A stretch of 11,744 nt of DNA from DATAEY01 sp045805565 (GTDB taxonomy: Bacteria > Actinomycetota > Thermoleophilia > Solirubrobacterales > Solirubrobacteraceae): assembly GCA_045805565.1 (NCBI GenBank), contig JBJMKZ010000031.1, positions 1-11,744 of the forward strand. Reading direction: 5' to 3'. A program made the translations under genes and the position numbers. Position 1 is the first letter of the stretch. Each line of letters begins with the position of its first letter. Under the pieces are notes generated by a model that worked only from the letters and a program-made list of their open reading frames with translations, had not been told where the DNA came from and made no database searches. Shown here one piece after another: positions 1 to 6,561 of the stretch.

Positions 1-241
1 GCGTTACGTCCGTGCGCCGGACCGCCTCCACCAGAGCCCTCGCCATGCCCGGGCTCGCCGAGGCCCGTTCGTAGGTGCCAGTGAGCCTTCGGCGAACCTC
101 CTCATGGGCCACCGACGGCGCGAAGAGATCGAGGATCGATCCCTCCCCCCAGCGCTGGTCGACCACCTCGAGCACCTGTTCGAGCTGAGGGCCCAATGCG
201 GCGCCGCTCACGAAGGTCCCGTACATGGGCAGAATGCGCGC
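1..241 (-). pseudogene. Remnant of an alpha/beta-hydrolase (cyclase-associated type), open at the left edge
   Basis: In the minus-strand frame whose codons begin at low positions 2, 5, 8 and so on, there is a protein-like stretch of about 80 residues without a stop. It includes MYGTFVSGAALG, VVDQRWGEGSILDLFAPSVA and ASASPGMARALVEAVRRTDV. From memory this matches the region after the nucleophile elbow in alpha/beta-hydrolase proteins that are often joined to adenylate/guanylate cyclase domains (the 'ASPG-A-AL...DVR' stretch). The catalytic N-terminal half is absent, because above about position 241 the other minus frame encodes RCC1 repeats instead. No convincing start codon or ribosome site leads into it; the ATG at 226 lies inside the conserved stretch. 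I infer a truncated gene or a fused remnant. A single-base frameshift joining it to the RCC1 gene, or an assembly chimera, cannot be excluded. Confidence 0.5.
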
Positions 242-1310
242 CGACGACCCCGGGTGCCTGGGTGGGCGCGCTACCTCCCACTTCCCACGTCCAGACGGTC
301 TCATCGTGGGTGACGGCGGCAACGATCGTGCCGGCATTGATGTTCGCGCCCACCGTGCCGGCCTCGATCGCCACGGCTGGCGGAAGCCCCTGGACCCGTA
401 CGGGGGTAGAGCCCTGCGGATTTCCCCACGCGTAGACGCTGCCGTCGGGCATGAGCGCCACCGAAGACTCACAGCCGCCGGCCACGGCGTTGGCCGGTCC
501 GGGCAGGCCGGGCACCGGGCGGGGGGTGCCCCAGTCGCCACCCGGTTGGCCGAGCTGGCCGCGGTAGTTGCCGCCCCACGCCCACACACTGCCGTCGAGC
601 TTGAGCGCCAGAGTGTGCATGCTGCCGCCGCTGATCGCGACCACCTGGTCTAAGCCCTGGATCTGCACGGGGTGGGGCTCTGGGGGATTCCATCCCCCCG
701 ACGACTGACCCGGCACGCCCTGCCCCAACTGACCCCGATCGTTCGCGCCCCAAGCCCAGACCGTTCCATCGCCGCGAAGCGCCAGTCCGAAGTAACCGCC
801 GCCGTCGACGGCGATGAATCCGGTCAGGCCAGCAAGCGGGACCGGGCCAGGCGAAACGGGAGGATTAGGTCCTTGGCCCAGGACGTAGGGGTTCGACACG
901 TGGTCTCCCCAGGACCAGACCGCGCCGTCCGCGGTGACGGCCGTGCTGAAGATGTAGCCGGAGAAGATGCTGATCGCCTGGCCCGCCCAGGGAATACACA
1001 CGGGGGTTAGTGACTCCTGGGCCGACCCGATGCCCAGCTCCCCCATGCGGTTATCGCCCCACGCCCAGGCCTGACGCTGGCTTATGGACAGGGCACGAGG
1101 GCCGCTGGTGCTCAGGACGTCGACCGGGAACAGCGATACCGCGCGGGGTGTCCACCGAGAGGTCTTGGTCCCGTCGCCGAGCTGGCCGTAGGAGTTGTCG
1201 CCCCAACCCACGATTCCCAAGCCGGGCGGCGGGCTTGGAGTGGGAGGCCCGCCAGGCCAAGCGGGCATCGGCCGCCCCGTAGGTCCGGGCTCTTGGCGTG
1301 GTTCGGGCAT
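102..1310 (-). CDS. RCC1-repeat beta-propeller protein
   Basis: This 402-residue protein carries seven WG-type blade signatures typical of RCC1 (Alpha-tubulin suppressor/ATS1-like) repeats: VGWGDNSYGQLGDG, WAWGDNRMGELGIG, WSWGDH, WAWGANDRGQLGQG, WAWGGNYRGQLGQ, YAWGNPQG and WTWEVGG. Between them lie the usual hydrophobic 'V-AIS-G--HTLAL--DGSV' strands. Seven blades is a full RCC1 propeller. Bacterial members are usually extracellular or surface binding modules, and the ligand here is unknown. The N-terminus is Pro/Gly-rich without a clear signal peptide. The ATG at 1310 has no good Shine-Dalgarno; an in-frame ATG at residue 15 follows a weak GGGGCGG, so the start is uncertain. The last ~50 residues (from about nucleotide 240 down) look like out-of-frame reading of a hydrolase remnant (Arg/Gly/Pro-rich), so the natural C-terminus may have been lost. 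Confidence 0.75.
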   Translation of the reverse strand: MPEPRQEPGPTGRPMPAWPGGPPTPSPPPGLGIVGWGDNSYGQLGDGTKTSRWTPRAVSLFPVDVLSTSGPRALSISQRQAWAWGDNRMGELGIGSAQESLTPVCIPWAGQAISIFSGYIFSTAVTADGAVWSWGDHVSNPYVLGQGPNPPVSPGPVPLAGLTGFIAVDGGGYFGLALRGDGTVWAWGANDRGQLGQGVPGQSSGGWNPPEPHPVQIQGLDQVVAISGGSMHTLALKLDGSVWAWGGNYRGQLGQPGGDWGTPRPVPGLPGPANAVAGGCESSVALMPDGSVYAWGNPQGSTPVRVQGLPPAVAIEAGTVGANINAGTIVAAVTHDETVWTWEVGGSAPTQAPGVVGAHSAHVRDLRERRRIGPSARTGARGGRPALGGGIDPRSLRAVGGP

Positions 1311-1393
1311 CGGTTAGCGAGGGGTCGTCGCCGGGCGCGCAAGCACGCGGGAGTTGGGTTCGCGCCACTGGGTGGGACGCAGCATTGCGCAAC

Positions 1394-1399
1394 TAGGAT
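1394..1399 (+). promoter_or_regulatory. Candidate -10 element for a leaderless transcript
   Basis: TAGGAT fits the actinobacterial -10 pattern TANNNT, and exactly six bases separate it from the ATG at 1406, so the start codon could be +1. No clear -35 is present. The same bases contain AGGA, so a weak ribosome site is the alternative reading. Confidence 0.35.
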
Positions 1400-1405
1400 C
1401 TGCCC

Positions 1406-2173
1406 ATGCGCGTGCTCATGCCGCTGCCCGATCGCGACTTCGACACGACCGAGGTCGCGGTCCCGTGGCGGCTCTTGCGCGATCGCGGCCACGAGGTCGT
1501 GTTCGCGACCGAGCACGGCGGGGACACGCCGGAGTGCGACCAGCGGCTGCTTCACGGCGTCATCTTCGGGAAACTGGGCGCCGAGCCCGAGCCAATCGAG
1601 TTCTACCGCCGGCTGACCGAGGCGCCCGAGTTCCGGGCGCCGATGGCCTGGGGCGAGATCGAGCCGGCGGCGTACGACGGACTGATCCTGTCCGGCGGGC
1701 ACGCCCCCGGCATGCGCCAGTATCTCGGGAGCCGGCTACTGCAGGAGCGGGCGGCGGCGTTTTGGGCGCTCGAGCGGCCGGTCGGGGCGATTTGCCACGG
1801 CGTGCTCGTGCTGGCGCGGTCACGCGATCCGCGCACCGGCCGCAGCGTGATCGCGTCGAAGCGCACGACTTGCCTGCCCAAGTTCATGGAGCGCTCGGCA
1901 TTCCTGGCGACGGCGTGGAAGCTCGGGCGCTACTACCGGACCTACCCGGCCTACGTCGAGGATGAGGTAAAGGCCGCGCTGGACGACCCCGCTCAGTTCG
2001 AGCGCGGGCCGCGCTCGACCAAGCGCGGCACCGCCAACGACGACGGTCCGGCGTTCGTGGTCGAAGACGGCCGCTACGTGTCGGCGCGCTGGCCCGGCGA
2101 CGCCTATCTATTCGCGCGCCGGTTCGACGCGCTGCTCGCGGCGACGCCGTCGACCGCCGCGGCTGCTTCTTAG
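1406..2173 (+). CDS. DJ-1/PfpI-family (class I glutamine amidotransferase-like) protein
   Basis: This 255-residue protein has the DJ-1/PfpI fold signature. The N-terminal strand RVLMPLPDRDFDTTE has Glu16 where the family keeps its conserved acid. It is followed by a Rossmann-like 'GHEVVFAT' strand, then LILSGGHAPGM (residues 93-103), then the nucleophile elbow VGAICHGVLVLA with Cys130-His131. Family members act as glyoxalase III, chaperones, deglycases or peptidases, so the exact activity is not predictable. SGGHAPG plus the insert between 40 and 85 is closer to the larger Hsp31-like proteins than to the ~170-residue PfpI. The start at 1406 is chosen because it directly precedes the conserved first strand; AGGA lies 7 bases upstream, or the message may be leaderless. 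It diverges from the RCC1 gene across a 95-bp gap. The end is Ala-rich and probably disordered. Confidence 0.8.
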   Translation: MRVLMPLPDRDFDTTEVAVPWRLLRDRGHEVVFATEHGGDTPECDQRLLHGVIFGKLGAEPEPIEFYRRLTEAPEFRAPMAWGEIEPAAYDGLILSGGHAPGMRQYLGSRLLQERAAAFWALERPVGAICHGVLVLARSRDPRTGRSVIASKRTTCLPKFMERSAFLATAWKLGRYYRTYPAYVEDEVKAALDDPAQFERGPRSTKRGTANDDGPAFVVEDGRYVSARWPGDAYLFARRFDALLAATPSTAAAAS

Positions 2174-2466
2174 GCGCTACCGAGCAAGAGTAAGCGGCTC
2201 TACTTCGACCGCCCCGGAGTCGGGCGTACGACTGCCGATATGTCGCCCGGCTCGTACCGGCTCAGCACCGAACGGACCCCAGCAGCGCCCATCCGGTGGC
2301 ATGTCCTAACCAAACATTCGTCCGCAAAACGCGGACTTCGCGAGCGATCATCAGCCGCAAACGGCCGATTTGGGCGGCGTGTCAGGGGCCGACCTGTGAT
2401 AGTGGGCCATTCGCTATAGGACCGGCTCCCGTCTGACCGGCGGGATCGGGCCCGGAAAGGGGTCTC
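2174..2466. other. Intergenic region of 293 bp with two short hairpin repeats
   Basis: No convincing gene is seen on either strand. The region holds two similar short inverted repeats 33 bp apart. One is GTCCGC-AAAAC-GCGGAC at 2320-2336, and the other is GCCG-CAAA-CGGC at 2354-2365. Both share the core CCGCAAA and are followed by GACTT or GATTT. A TATAGG at 2415-2420 could be a -10 for the gene at 2467, but I see no matching -35. These could be operator half-sites; nothing firmer can be said. Confidence 0.3.
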
Positions 2467-2733
2467 ATGGCTTATGCCGACCCCACCCCCGCGTTTCGCG
2501 GCTACCAGGAGCAGGTCTGGGAGCTCATGCGCGGCGGACAGCCTCTCGGCGGTCTAGAGGACGCCATCGAGCAACTCGAAGTTAGCCACGACCACAGGGT
2601 CGCGCTGTGGCTGCTGGCTTACTCGCTCAGCGACCCCGAGCAGCCCTACGGTGATGGACCGCAATCCGACCAACCGCCTCAATGGGGAGCCCCAGGGCGT
2701 CATCTGTCGCTCGTCCCCGACCCGCTGAGCTGA
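2467..2733 (+). CDS. Small hypothetical protein (88 aa)
   Basis: Not recognised with certainty. ATG at 2467 is preceded by GGAAAGGGG with a 4-base gap, a good ribosome site, and the codon usage fits the neighbours. The first ~60 residues look like a small helical domain: FRGYQEQVWELMRGGQPL, then LEDAIEQLEVSHDHRVALWLLAYSL. The C-terminal 30 residues are Pro/Gln/Asp-rich and probably disordered. There is no signal peptide, membrane helix or cysteine pair. The next small gene starts 13 bases after the stop, so the two are likely co-transcribed. From its size and charge it may be a small adaptor or regulator, but that is a guess. Confidence 0.65.
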   Translation: MAYADPTPAFRGYQEQVWELMRGGQPLGGLEDAIEQLEVSHDHRVALWLLAYSLSDPEQPYGDGPQSDQPPQWGAPGRHLSLVPDPLS

Positions 2734-2746
2734 GGGGAGGAGCGCA

Positions 2747-2980
2747 ATGTCCGGCAAGTCGCCCTCAGCGGGCGCGGATGACGCAACCCAGGCCTACCTG
2801 CACGAGCAGGCGCGTATGGCTAGGGCCCAACTCCGACAAGCGGAAACCGGCGCCGGCGGCAATGGTGAGATACGAGCCGCGCACCCGCTTGAGTTCGACG
2901 CGCGCGGCTTTCCAGGCCCCGAATCCCACCGCGACGAGTTCATCGAGCGGATCAGGCGTCTGCTCGGCTCCCCTCAGTAA
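2747..2980 (+). CDS. Small hypothetical protein (77 aa)
   Basis: ATG at 2747 follows a strong GAGGGGAGG ribosome site (2732-2740) that overlaps the stop of the preceding gene, supporting translational linkage. The middle is a charged helix rich in Ala, Gln and Arg (YLHEQARMARAQLRQAE). The C-terminus reads HPLEFDARGFPGPE and then RDEFIERIRRLLGSP. This 'P-EFD-RGFP ... F-ERI-RLL' ending is, from memory, a recurrent C-terminal motif of short uncharacterised proteins in Solirubrobacterales-like genomes. No catalytic motif is visible. Function unknown; probably cytosolic. Confidence 0.65.
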   Translation: MSGKSPSAGADDATQAYLHEQARMARAQLRQAETGAGGNGEIRAAHPLEFDARGFPGPESHRDEFIERIRRLLGSPQ

Positions 2981-3069
2981 CCCACTCCCTTGGGATCGGC
3001 CGTTGCACCGGCTAGCTCCATAGCTTAAGTGTGTGTGGGTTCGCCACGACCGGGTATCCGGACGAGCAG

Positions 3070-3234
3070 ATGCGAAGCCACTACCACTCCCGGCGACCCC
3101 GCACCTGGGGTCGCAACGCCCGCATAGAGGTCATCGCGACAGTCGTGACCTTGGCCATCATCGTCGCGTTCGTCGCGGTCTTCCTGTTCGTCTATCACGA
3201 CTTTCCGTTCCGACTCGGCGGACCGCCGCTATAG
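3070..3234 (+). CDS. Single-pass small membrane protein (54 aa)
   Basis: The protein has a basic, aromatic N-terminus (RSHYHSRRPRTWGRNAR). One clear membrane helix of about 25 residues follows (IEVIATVVTLAIIVAFVAVFLF and then VYH), with a short tail, DFPFRLGGPPL. By the positive-inside rule the N-terminus is cytoplasmic. I recall similar short proteins with an 'FLFVYHD-P' ending in this bacterial group, but no function is known. ATG at 3070 is preferred: it gives a compact basic tail and has a partial GGACGAG site. An in-frame GTG at 3031 would add 13 residues (67 aa in total) but has no ribosome site. It lies 89 bp after the previous small gene and 21 bp before a hairpin terminator. Confidence 0.6.
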   Translation: MRSHYHSRRPRTWGRNARIEVIATVVTLAIIVAFVAVFLFVYHDFPFRLGGPPL

Positions 3235-3255
3235 GCTCAAATGGAAGACAGTGCA

Positions 3256-3280
3256 GAGCCCCCCGCTTCGGCGGGGGCTC
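3256..3280 (+). terminator. UUCG-loop hairpin terminator
   Basis: GAGCCCCCC-GC pairs with GC-GGGGGCTC around a C(UUCG)G tetraloop. One C is bulged, leaving 10 paired bases. It sits between the small membrane-protein gene and the convergent FMN-reductase gene and can fold from either strand. No U tract follows, as is common in high-G+C actinobacteria. Confidence 0.7.
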
Positions 3281-3379
3281 CGCGTCTGGTTCGTGTGGAT
3301 GGCGATCTGACGAGCCGGGCTAGTCGATCCAGAAGCAGCCCTCGTGCTCGGCCTTAGCTAGCGCTCCCGTGGCGCGCGC

Positions 3380-4069
3380 TCAGCGGCCCGGTGCGGCCCT
3401 GCGCGCTTGCACCCCTTGCTCGACGCGGTCGATCTTGGGATCGGGGTGCTCGCCCAGATACTCGACCCAGGCACGCTTGATGCAGGGATAGTGCTTGGAC
3501 GCCTCCACGAAGTCCATGAAGTTGACGACATTGGCGTCGAAGCGCTCCTGAAGCTGCGCATTGGCGATCCTCCCCTCGTCATTGAAGGCGTTGTGCGCCT
3601 GGGCGAGCGAGAACATGTCCGGGTACAGCCTCGCGCCCAGGTGCTCGAATGGGACACGCAGCGCCCACAGCCCGCGATTCCCGCCGACCATCGAGGGCGA
3701 GGCCGACATCAGCAGGCCGGGCCGCTCGTTGAACGGCTGCGGGCTGTAGCGCGACACCCAGTCGATCGCGTTCTTGAGCAGTCCCGGCATCGAGGCGTTG
3801 TACTCGGGAGAGGACACCACGAACGCGTCGCTGGCCTCCAAGCGCCGGCGCAACTCCTGAGCGCCGGGCGGAAAGCCCTGCTCGTCCTGGACGTCGGCAT
3901 CGTAGGAGGGCGAGTCGAAGTCGGGCATGGAGGCGAGGTCGACCTCGCCGTCGTTGGCCTCGATCGTCACCGCGGCCAGGCGGGCGAGCTGCGAGTTGAA
4001 CGAGCCTGCTCGCAGCGACGCGGAGAAGACAAGAAACCGGACCGGCTCTCGGTGCGGGGCCCTGGCCAT
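3380..4069 (-). CDS. NADPH-dependent FMN reductase (NAD(P)H:quinone/chromate-reductase-like)
   Basis: A 229-residue flavodoxin-fold protein. It shows the FMN phosphate-binding loop FSASLRAGSFNSQLARLA (residues 15-32, the family's 'GS-R--S-N') and the second hallmark SPEYNASMPGLLKNAIDW (87-104), with 'PEYN-S-PG-LKNA-DW' nearly perfect. Members reduce FMN, quinones, azo dyes or metal oxyanions using NAD(P)H in the cytosol, usually as dimers; the substrate is not predictable. Length slightly exceeds the usual ~180-190 because of a C-terminal charged helix. The start at 4069 is chosen for the GGGGAGG ribosome site at 4078-4084 (8-base gap) and for fit to the family. The frame is open further upstream to 4333, but that part crosses the divergent cupin gene and has no homology. 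Confidence 0.85.
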   Translation of the reverse strand: MARAPHREPVRFLVFSASLRAGSFNSQLARLAAVTIEANDGEVDLASMPDFDSPSYDADVQDEQGFPPGAQELRRRLEASDAFVVSSPEYNASMPGLLKNAIDWVSRYSPQPFNERPGLLMSASPSMVGGNRGLWALRVPFEHLGARLYPDMFSLAQAHNAFNDEGRIANAQLQERFDANVVNFMDFVEASKHYPCIKRAWVEYLGEHPDPKIDRVEQGVQARRAAPGR

Positions 4070-4077
4070 CGCAGATG

Positions 4078-4084
4078 CCTCCCC
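4078..4084 (-). promoter_or_regulatory. Ribosome binding site deciding the FMN-reductase start
   Basis: Read on the minus strand this is GGGGAGG, 8 bases before the ATG at 4069. It argues against the longer upstream reading of the same frame. Confidence 0.7.
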
Positions 4085-4195
4085 AGGATCGGATGCCGCC
4101 TGCCAGGACCATAGTCTCCCCGCCCCTGCCCGGTACCGCGATGCGTTCGCGGTCCGGCGCGCCCATCCGGCGATCGCGGCCTCCTGCGCGTTGAC

Positions 4196-4201
4196 TAGGC
4201 T
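4196..4201 (+). promoter_or_regulatory. Candidate -10 element for a leaderless or very short leader
   Basis: TAGGCT fits TANNNT and is followed by six bases and then the ATG at 4208, the same spacing as TAGGAT before the gene at 1406. A partial ribosome site (CGGAG) also lies in this gap, too close to the ATG to be ideal. Confidence 0.35.
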
Positions 4202-4207
4202 CGGAGC

Positions 4208-4606
4208 ATGAGCGGCTACACGATTCGCAGGCTCGAAGATGTTCCCGATGTGTTCGGCGGCCAATATCCCGGCGCGATGCGGTTCTTCACGGATCCTCTC
4301 GGCGCAGAGCAGGTTGCGCTCACGCACCGCCACATGCCCGCGAAATCAGGCGGCAAGGGCGGCTACGGCCATAGCCATAAGACGCAGGAGGAGATCTATT
4401 TCGTGGTTTCCGGCAAGCTGCAGTTCAAGCTCGACGAGGAGGTCGTGGACATCCAGGGTGGCACCGCTGTTCGTATCGCTCCGGATGTTGTGCGCTCGGT
4501 CTGGAACGACGGCCCCGATGATGCCGACCTGCTGATCTGCTCGGTGCGGCTGGACGACCCGCTCGCCGATGCCGAGATGGTCGAGGACTTCTGGCCGGGT
4601 GACTGA
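4208..4606 (+). CDS. Cupin-domain protein (132 aa)
   Basis: A single-domain cupin. Motif 1 reads GYGHSHKTQEEIYFVVSG, with His55, His57 and Glu61/62 as metal ligands and Gly69 ending the motif. Motif 2 (GGTAVRIAPDVVRSVWN, 84-100) has Arg/Ser where the classical fourth ligand His would be, as in the 'PG-VRSV-N' subgroup of small cupins. Metal binding may therefore use three ligands, or the protein may be non-catalytic. It ends EDFWPGD; the minus-strand cupin at 5337 has the related EEVWPGD near its end. It diverges from the FMN-reductase gene over 138 bp, so the two could share a control region. Substrate unknown. Confidence 0.8.
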   Translation: MSGYTIRRLEDVPDVFGGQYPGAMRFFTDPLGAEQVALTHRHMPAKSGGKGGYGHSHKTQEEIYFVVSGKLQFKLDEEVVDIQGGTAVRIAPDVVRSVWNDGPDDADLLICSVRLDDPLADAEMVEDFWPGD

Positions 4607-4631
4607 GCGGCGCCGACTCAACGGGCGCCGC
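4607..4631 (+). terminator. Hairpin between convergent genes
   Basis: GCGGCGCC and GGCGCCGC form a perfect 8-bp stem around a 9-base loop, starting immediately after the cupin stop codon. There is no U tract. It may end transcription from both the cupin and the convergent DUF1326 gene. Confidence 0.5.
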
Positions 4632-4675
4632 TAGCGCCCATTCAGTAATCCGGGGCGGAATGACTCCGGATCCGG

Positions 4676-5281
4676 CTAGCCCGCGTAATCGAAGGTCGAG
4701 CCGTAGCCGCACACGGCGCGGTAGTCGAACGCGAGCGGGCCGTCCTCGACGGTGAGCTCGTCCGCCACGAGCTCCTCGCCTGCTCGCTCATGCCCGGGGA
4801 TCACGCACGTGACCGTCTCGCCGCCGCGGTAGCGATCGCGGATCCGGACGCTGACGCGGTCGCGAATCCGCAGGCGCTGGCGACGGCGCGTGTGGTCGAC
4901 CTCGATCTCGACCGGTCGCACGGAGACAAGCTCGCTTCGCTTCCACGCCCACGGGAAGTGCCGCGCCGCGTCCCCGCCGAGACGACCGCTGAAGATTCCC
5001 TCGAGGGCGGCGCGCTGCTCGCTGGAAGCGCGCGCTTCGAGGTACAGCGTCCAGGTCCACGGCGAACCAGGCTCGTCGTCGCTGTATCGGCAGGCCAGCG
5101 CGACGGAGAGCCCAGAGAGGTCGACCGCGTCCGCTACGCCCTCGTCGATCAGCCACGACAGGACGCCCAGGCACACGCCGTGCGTCGAACGCCCGCCCGG
5201 CGCTCCGTCGATCCGCCGGCAGGGACAGATGGGGTCGCAGTTGCACGACTCGAAGTAGGTGCCGTGGATCCGCCAGCTCAT
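4676..5281 (-). CDS. DUF1326 domain-containing protein
   Basis: A 201-residue protein starting MSWRIHGTYFESCNCDPICPC. This is the hallmark N-terminus of DUF1326, with Cys13, Cys15, Cys19 and Cys21 in a C-x-C-x3-C-x-C cluster and a further Cys37. The rest alternates beta strands, including the TWTLYLEA, HFPWAWKR and VDHTRRRQRLRIRD segments. The family has no established reaction. The cysteine cluster suggests metal or redox binding, and from memory members are often found near DUF2182 membrane proteins, which are not seen here. The ATG start is fixed by the conserved MSW motif; the ribosome site is weak. It lies 55 bp downstream of the cupin gene on the same strand, so the two probably form an operon. 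Confidence 0.85.
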   Translation of the reverse strand: MSWRIHGTYFESCNCDPICPCRRIDGAPGGRSTHGVCLGVLSWLIDEGVADAVDLSGLSVALACRYSDDEPGSPWTWTLYLEARASSEQRAALEGIFSGRLGGDAARHFPWAWKRSELVSVRPVEIEVDHTRRRQRLRIRDRVSVRIRDRYRGGETVTCVIPGHERAGEELVADELTVEDGPLAFDYRAVCGYGSTFDYAG

Positions 5282-5336
5282 GGCTTCATCTTCACTCGCC
5301 GTCCCTGCGCCGCGCCAGTCCGCCGCGCCCGCGCTC

Positions 5337-5771
5337 TCAGTCGTTCGCTGCGCTCGCCGCGTTCGGGCTGCTCGTGACCCTCAGGTCGCCAGGCCAGACC
5401 TCCTCGGTCCAGTGCTGCTCCACTTCGGGGGCGGAGAAGAAACCGATGACGCGCAGGTCCTCCGACCCGGTGTTGTGGAGGTCGTGGGCCGTGCCCTGCG
5501 TCAGCACGATGACGTCGCCGGCCTTGACCGGCTTCGAGCCCGCGTCGAGCAGCAGCTCCCCGCTCCCGCCCAGGAAGAACTGCGTTTCCTCGGCGGTGTC
5601 GGTGTGGCGTCCGAGCCGCTTGCCCGGGGGGACCGCGAAGTAGATCACCGTCGAACTGTTCGCGCCGTTGCCTCCGTACGCGAAGTACCCGCCGACCCAT
5701 GCGGCGTCGTCGGAGCTGGTCGAGCGCAGATCGGCTGTCTCGAGTTCGTCAACGTTGATCGGGCTCTCCAT
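5337..5771 (-). CDS. Cupin-domain protein (144 aa)
   Basis: A single cupin barrel. Motif 1 is GRHTDTAEETQFFLGGSGEL: His56 is present, but the second His of 'HxH' is Asp58, followed by Glu61/62. Motif 2 is AGDVIVLTQGTAHDLHNTG with His96, His99 and Asn100. A His/Asp/Glu/His set could still hold a metal. The N-terminal ~25 residues form an arm, and the C-terminus after VWPGD is Ser/Ala/Asn-rich and disordered. Family members with this layout include small dioxygenase-like and sugar-binding cupins; no substrate can be named. The start has only a weak ribosome site (GGCGCGGA). It is the first gene of a probable two-gene operon with the DUF1326 gene and diverges from the VOC gene over 197 bp. Confidence 0.8.
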   Translation of the reverse strand: MESPINVDELETADLRSTSSDDAAWVGGYFAYGGNGANSSTVIYFAVPPGKRLGRHTDTAEETQFFLGGSGELLLDAGSKPVKAGDVIVLTQGTAHDLHNTGSEDLRVIGFFSAPEVEQHWTEEVWPGDLRVTSSPNAASAAND

Positions 5772-5968
5772 CCGCGCCGCTCGCTTTCTTCGATGCGCTC
5801 GCTTCGTATGACGACCGCGCTGCGGCTGATCCTGCCATACGTGAGGCCGCGGAACTCGGCCGCGAGGCGGATGGATGAGCAGCGAGGCTGCGTCAAGATC
5901 TGCCGGACGATGACTTTTGCCGCACAGCGCGGTCCTAGCTGGAGATTCCGACGAACAGGAGGACGCAA

Positions 5969-6364
5969 ATGGCCCAGACCGAGACCGGGATTCACATCAC
6001 CCACGTGGGGACGGTGGTGGTCCCCGTTACCGACCAGGACCGGGCGCTCGAGTTCTACCTCGACAAGCTCGGATTCGAGAAGCGGACCGACACCCCGTTC
6101 GGCGATGGCGAGCGCTGGGTCGAGGTGGCGCCGCGGGACGCGGCCACGACGATCGCGCTGGTTCCACCGCGCGAGGGAGAGTCCGCCGGAATCCAGACCC
6201 GCGTGGCGTTCTCCACCGAGGACATCGACGCCGACCATGAGCAGCTGCGAGCGCGGAGGGTCGACGCGGATCCCGAGGTCATGCGCATGGGAGAGCCCGT
6301 CCCGCCGATGTTCTTCTTCCGTGACCCGGACGGCAACAGGTTCTTCATCATCGAGCGAGACTGA
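5969..6364 (+). CDS. VOC-superfamily (glyoxalase/bleomycin-resistance fold) protein
   Basis: A 131-residue protein with two beta-alpha-beta-beta-beta modules. The first opens ITHVGTVVVPVTDQDRALEFYLDKLGFEK with His12 as a likely metal ligand. The second contains FSTEDIDADHEQL with His90 and ends FFFRDPDGNRFFIIERD with Glu129, the usual C-terminal ligand of the 'DPDGN---I-E' motif. Such proteins catalyse glyoxalase, dioxygenase or epimerase chemistry or bind drugs; the substrate is not determinable. ATG at 5969 follows a strong AGGAGG site with a 7-base gap. It is probably transcribed alone, since a hairpin follows 40 bp after the stop. Confidence 0.85.
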   Translation: MAQTETGIHITHVGTVVVPVTDQDRALEFYLDKLGFEKRTDTPFGDGERWVEVAPRDAATTIALVPPREGESAGIQTRVAFSTEDIDADHEQLRARRVDADPEVMRMGEPVPPMFFFRDPDGNRFFIIERD

Positions 6365-6404
6365 CCAGGCGCCAGTCCCACTGCCGTGACCGCGGGACGC
6401 CGCG

Positions 6405-6426
6405 CGCCGCCATGAAATCGGCGGCG
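6405..6426 (+). terminator. Hairpin after the VOC gene
   Basis: CGCCGCC and GGCGGCG make a 7-bp all-G/C stem around an 8-base loop (ATGAAATC), about 40 bp after the VOC stop. No U tract follows. It separates the VOC gene from the stress-type promoter at 6562. Confidence 0.5.
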
Positions 6427-6561
6427 TGGGCGTACCCGTGAGCCGAGTTGCCGGCGCCCACCGACCCGCGCAGGTTCACGCCGGCCACGATATGGCAACC
6501 CGGCGCCTGGGGCCCGGCGCACGCCGGAGCCTGGGTTCAACCGGGTCCGGGAAGCCGGCTC

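Noticed and set aside
3052..3057. A second GGGTAT, just upstream of the small membrane-protein gene
   Set aside because: No GTTT-like -35 lies 15-17 bases upstream (the sequence there is TGTGT), so I do not call a SigF promoter.
4070..4333. Upstream extension of the FMN-reductase frame to 4333
   Set aside because: It crosses the divergent cupin gene, has no family similarity, and a strong ribosome site supports the start at 4069.
5259..6389. Long plus-strand open frame (376 codons)
   Set aside because: It runs opposite the minus-strand cupin and out of frame through the VOC gene, which both have clear family motifs. The text is Arg/Ser-rich without any motif.
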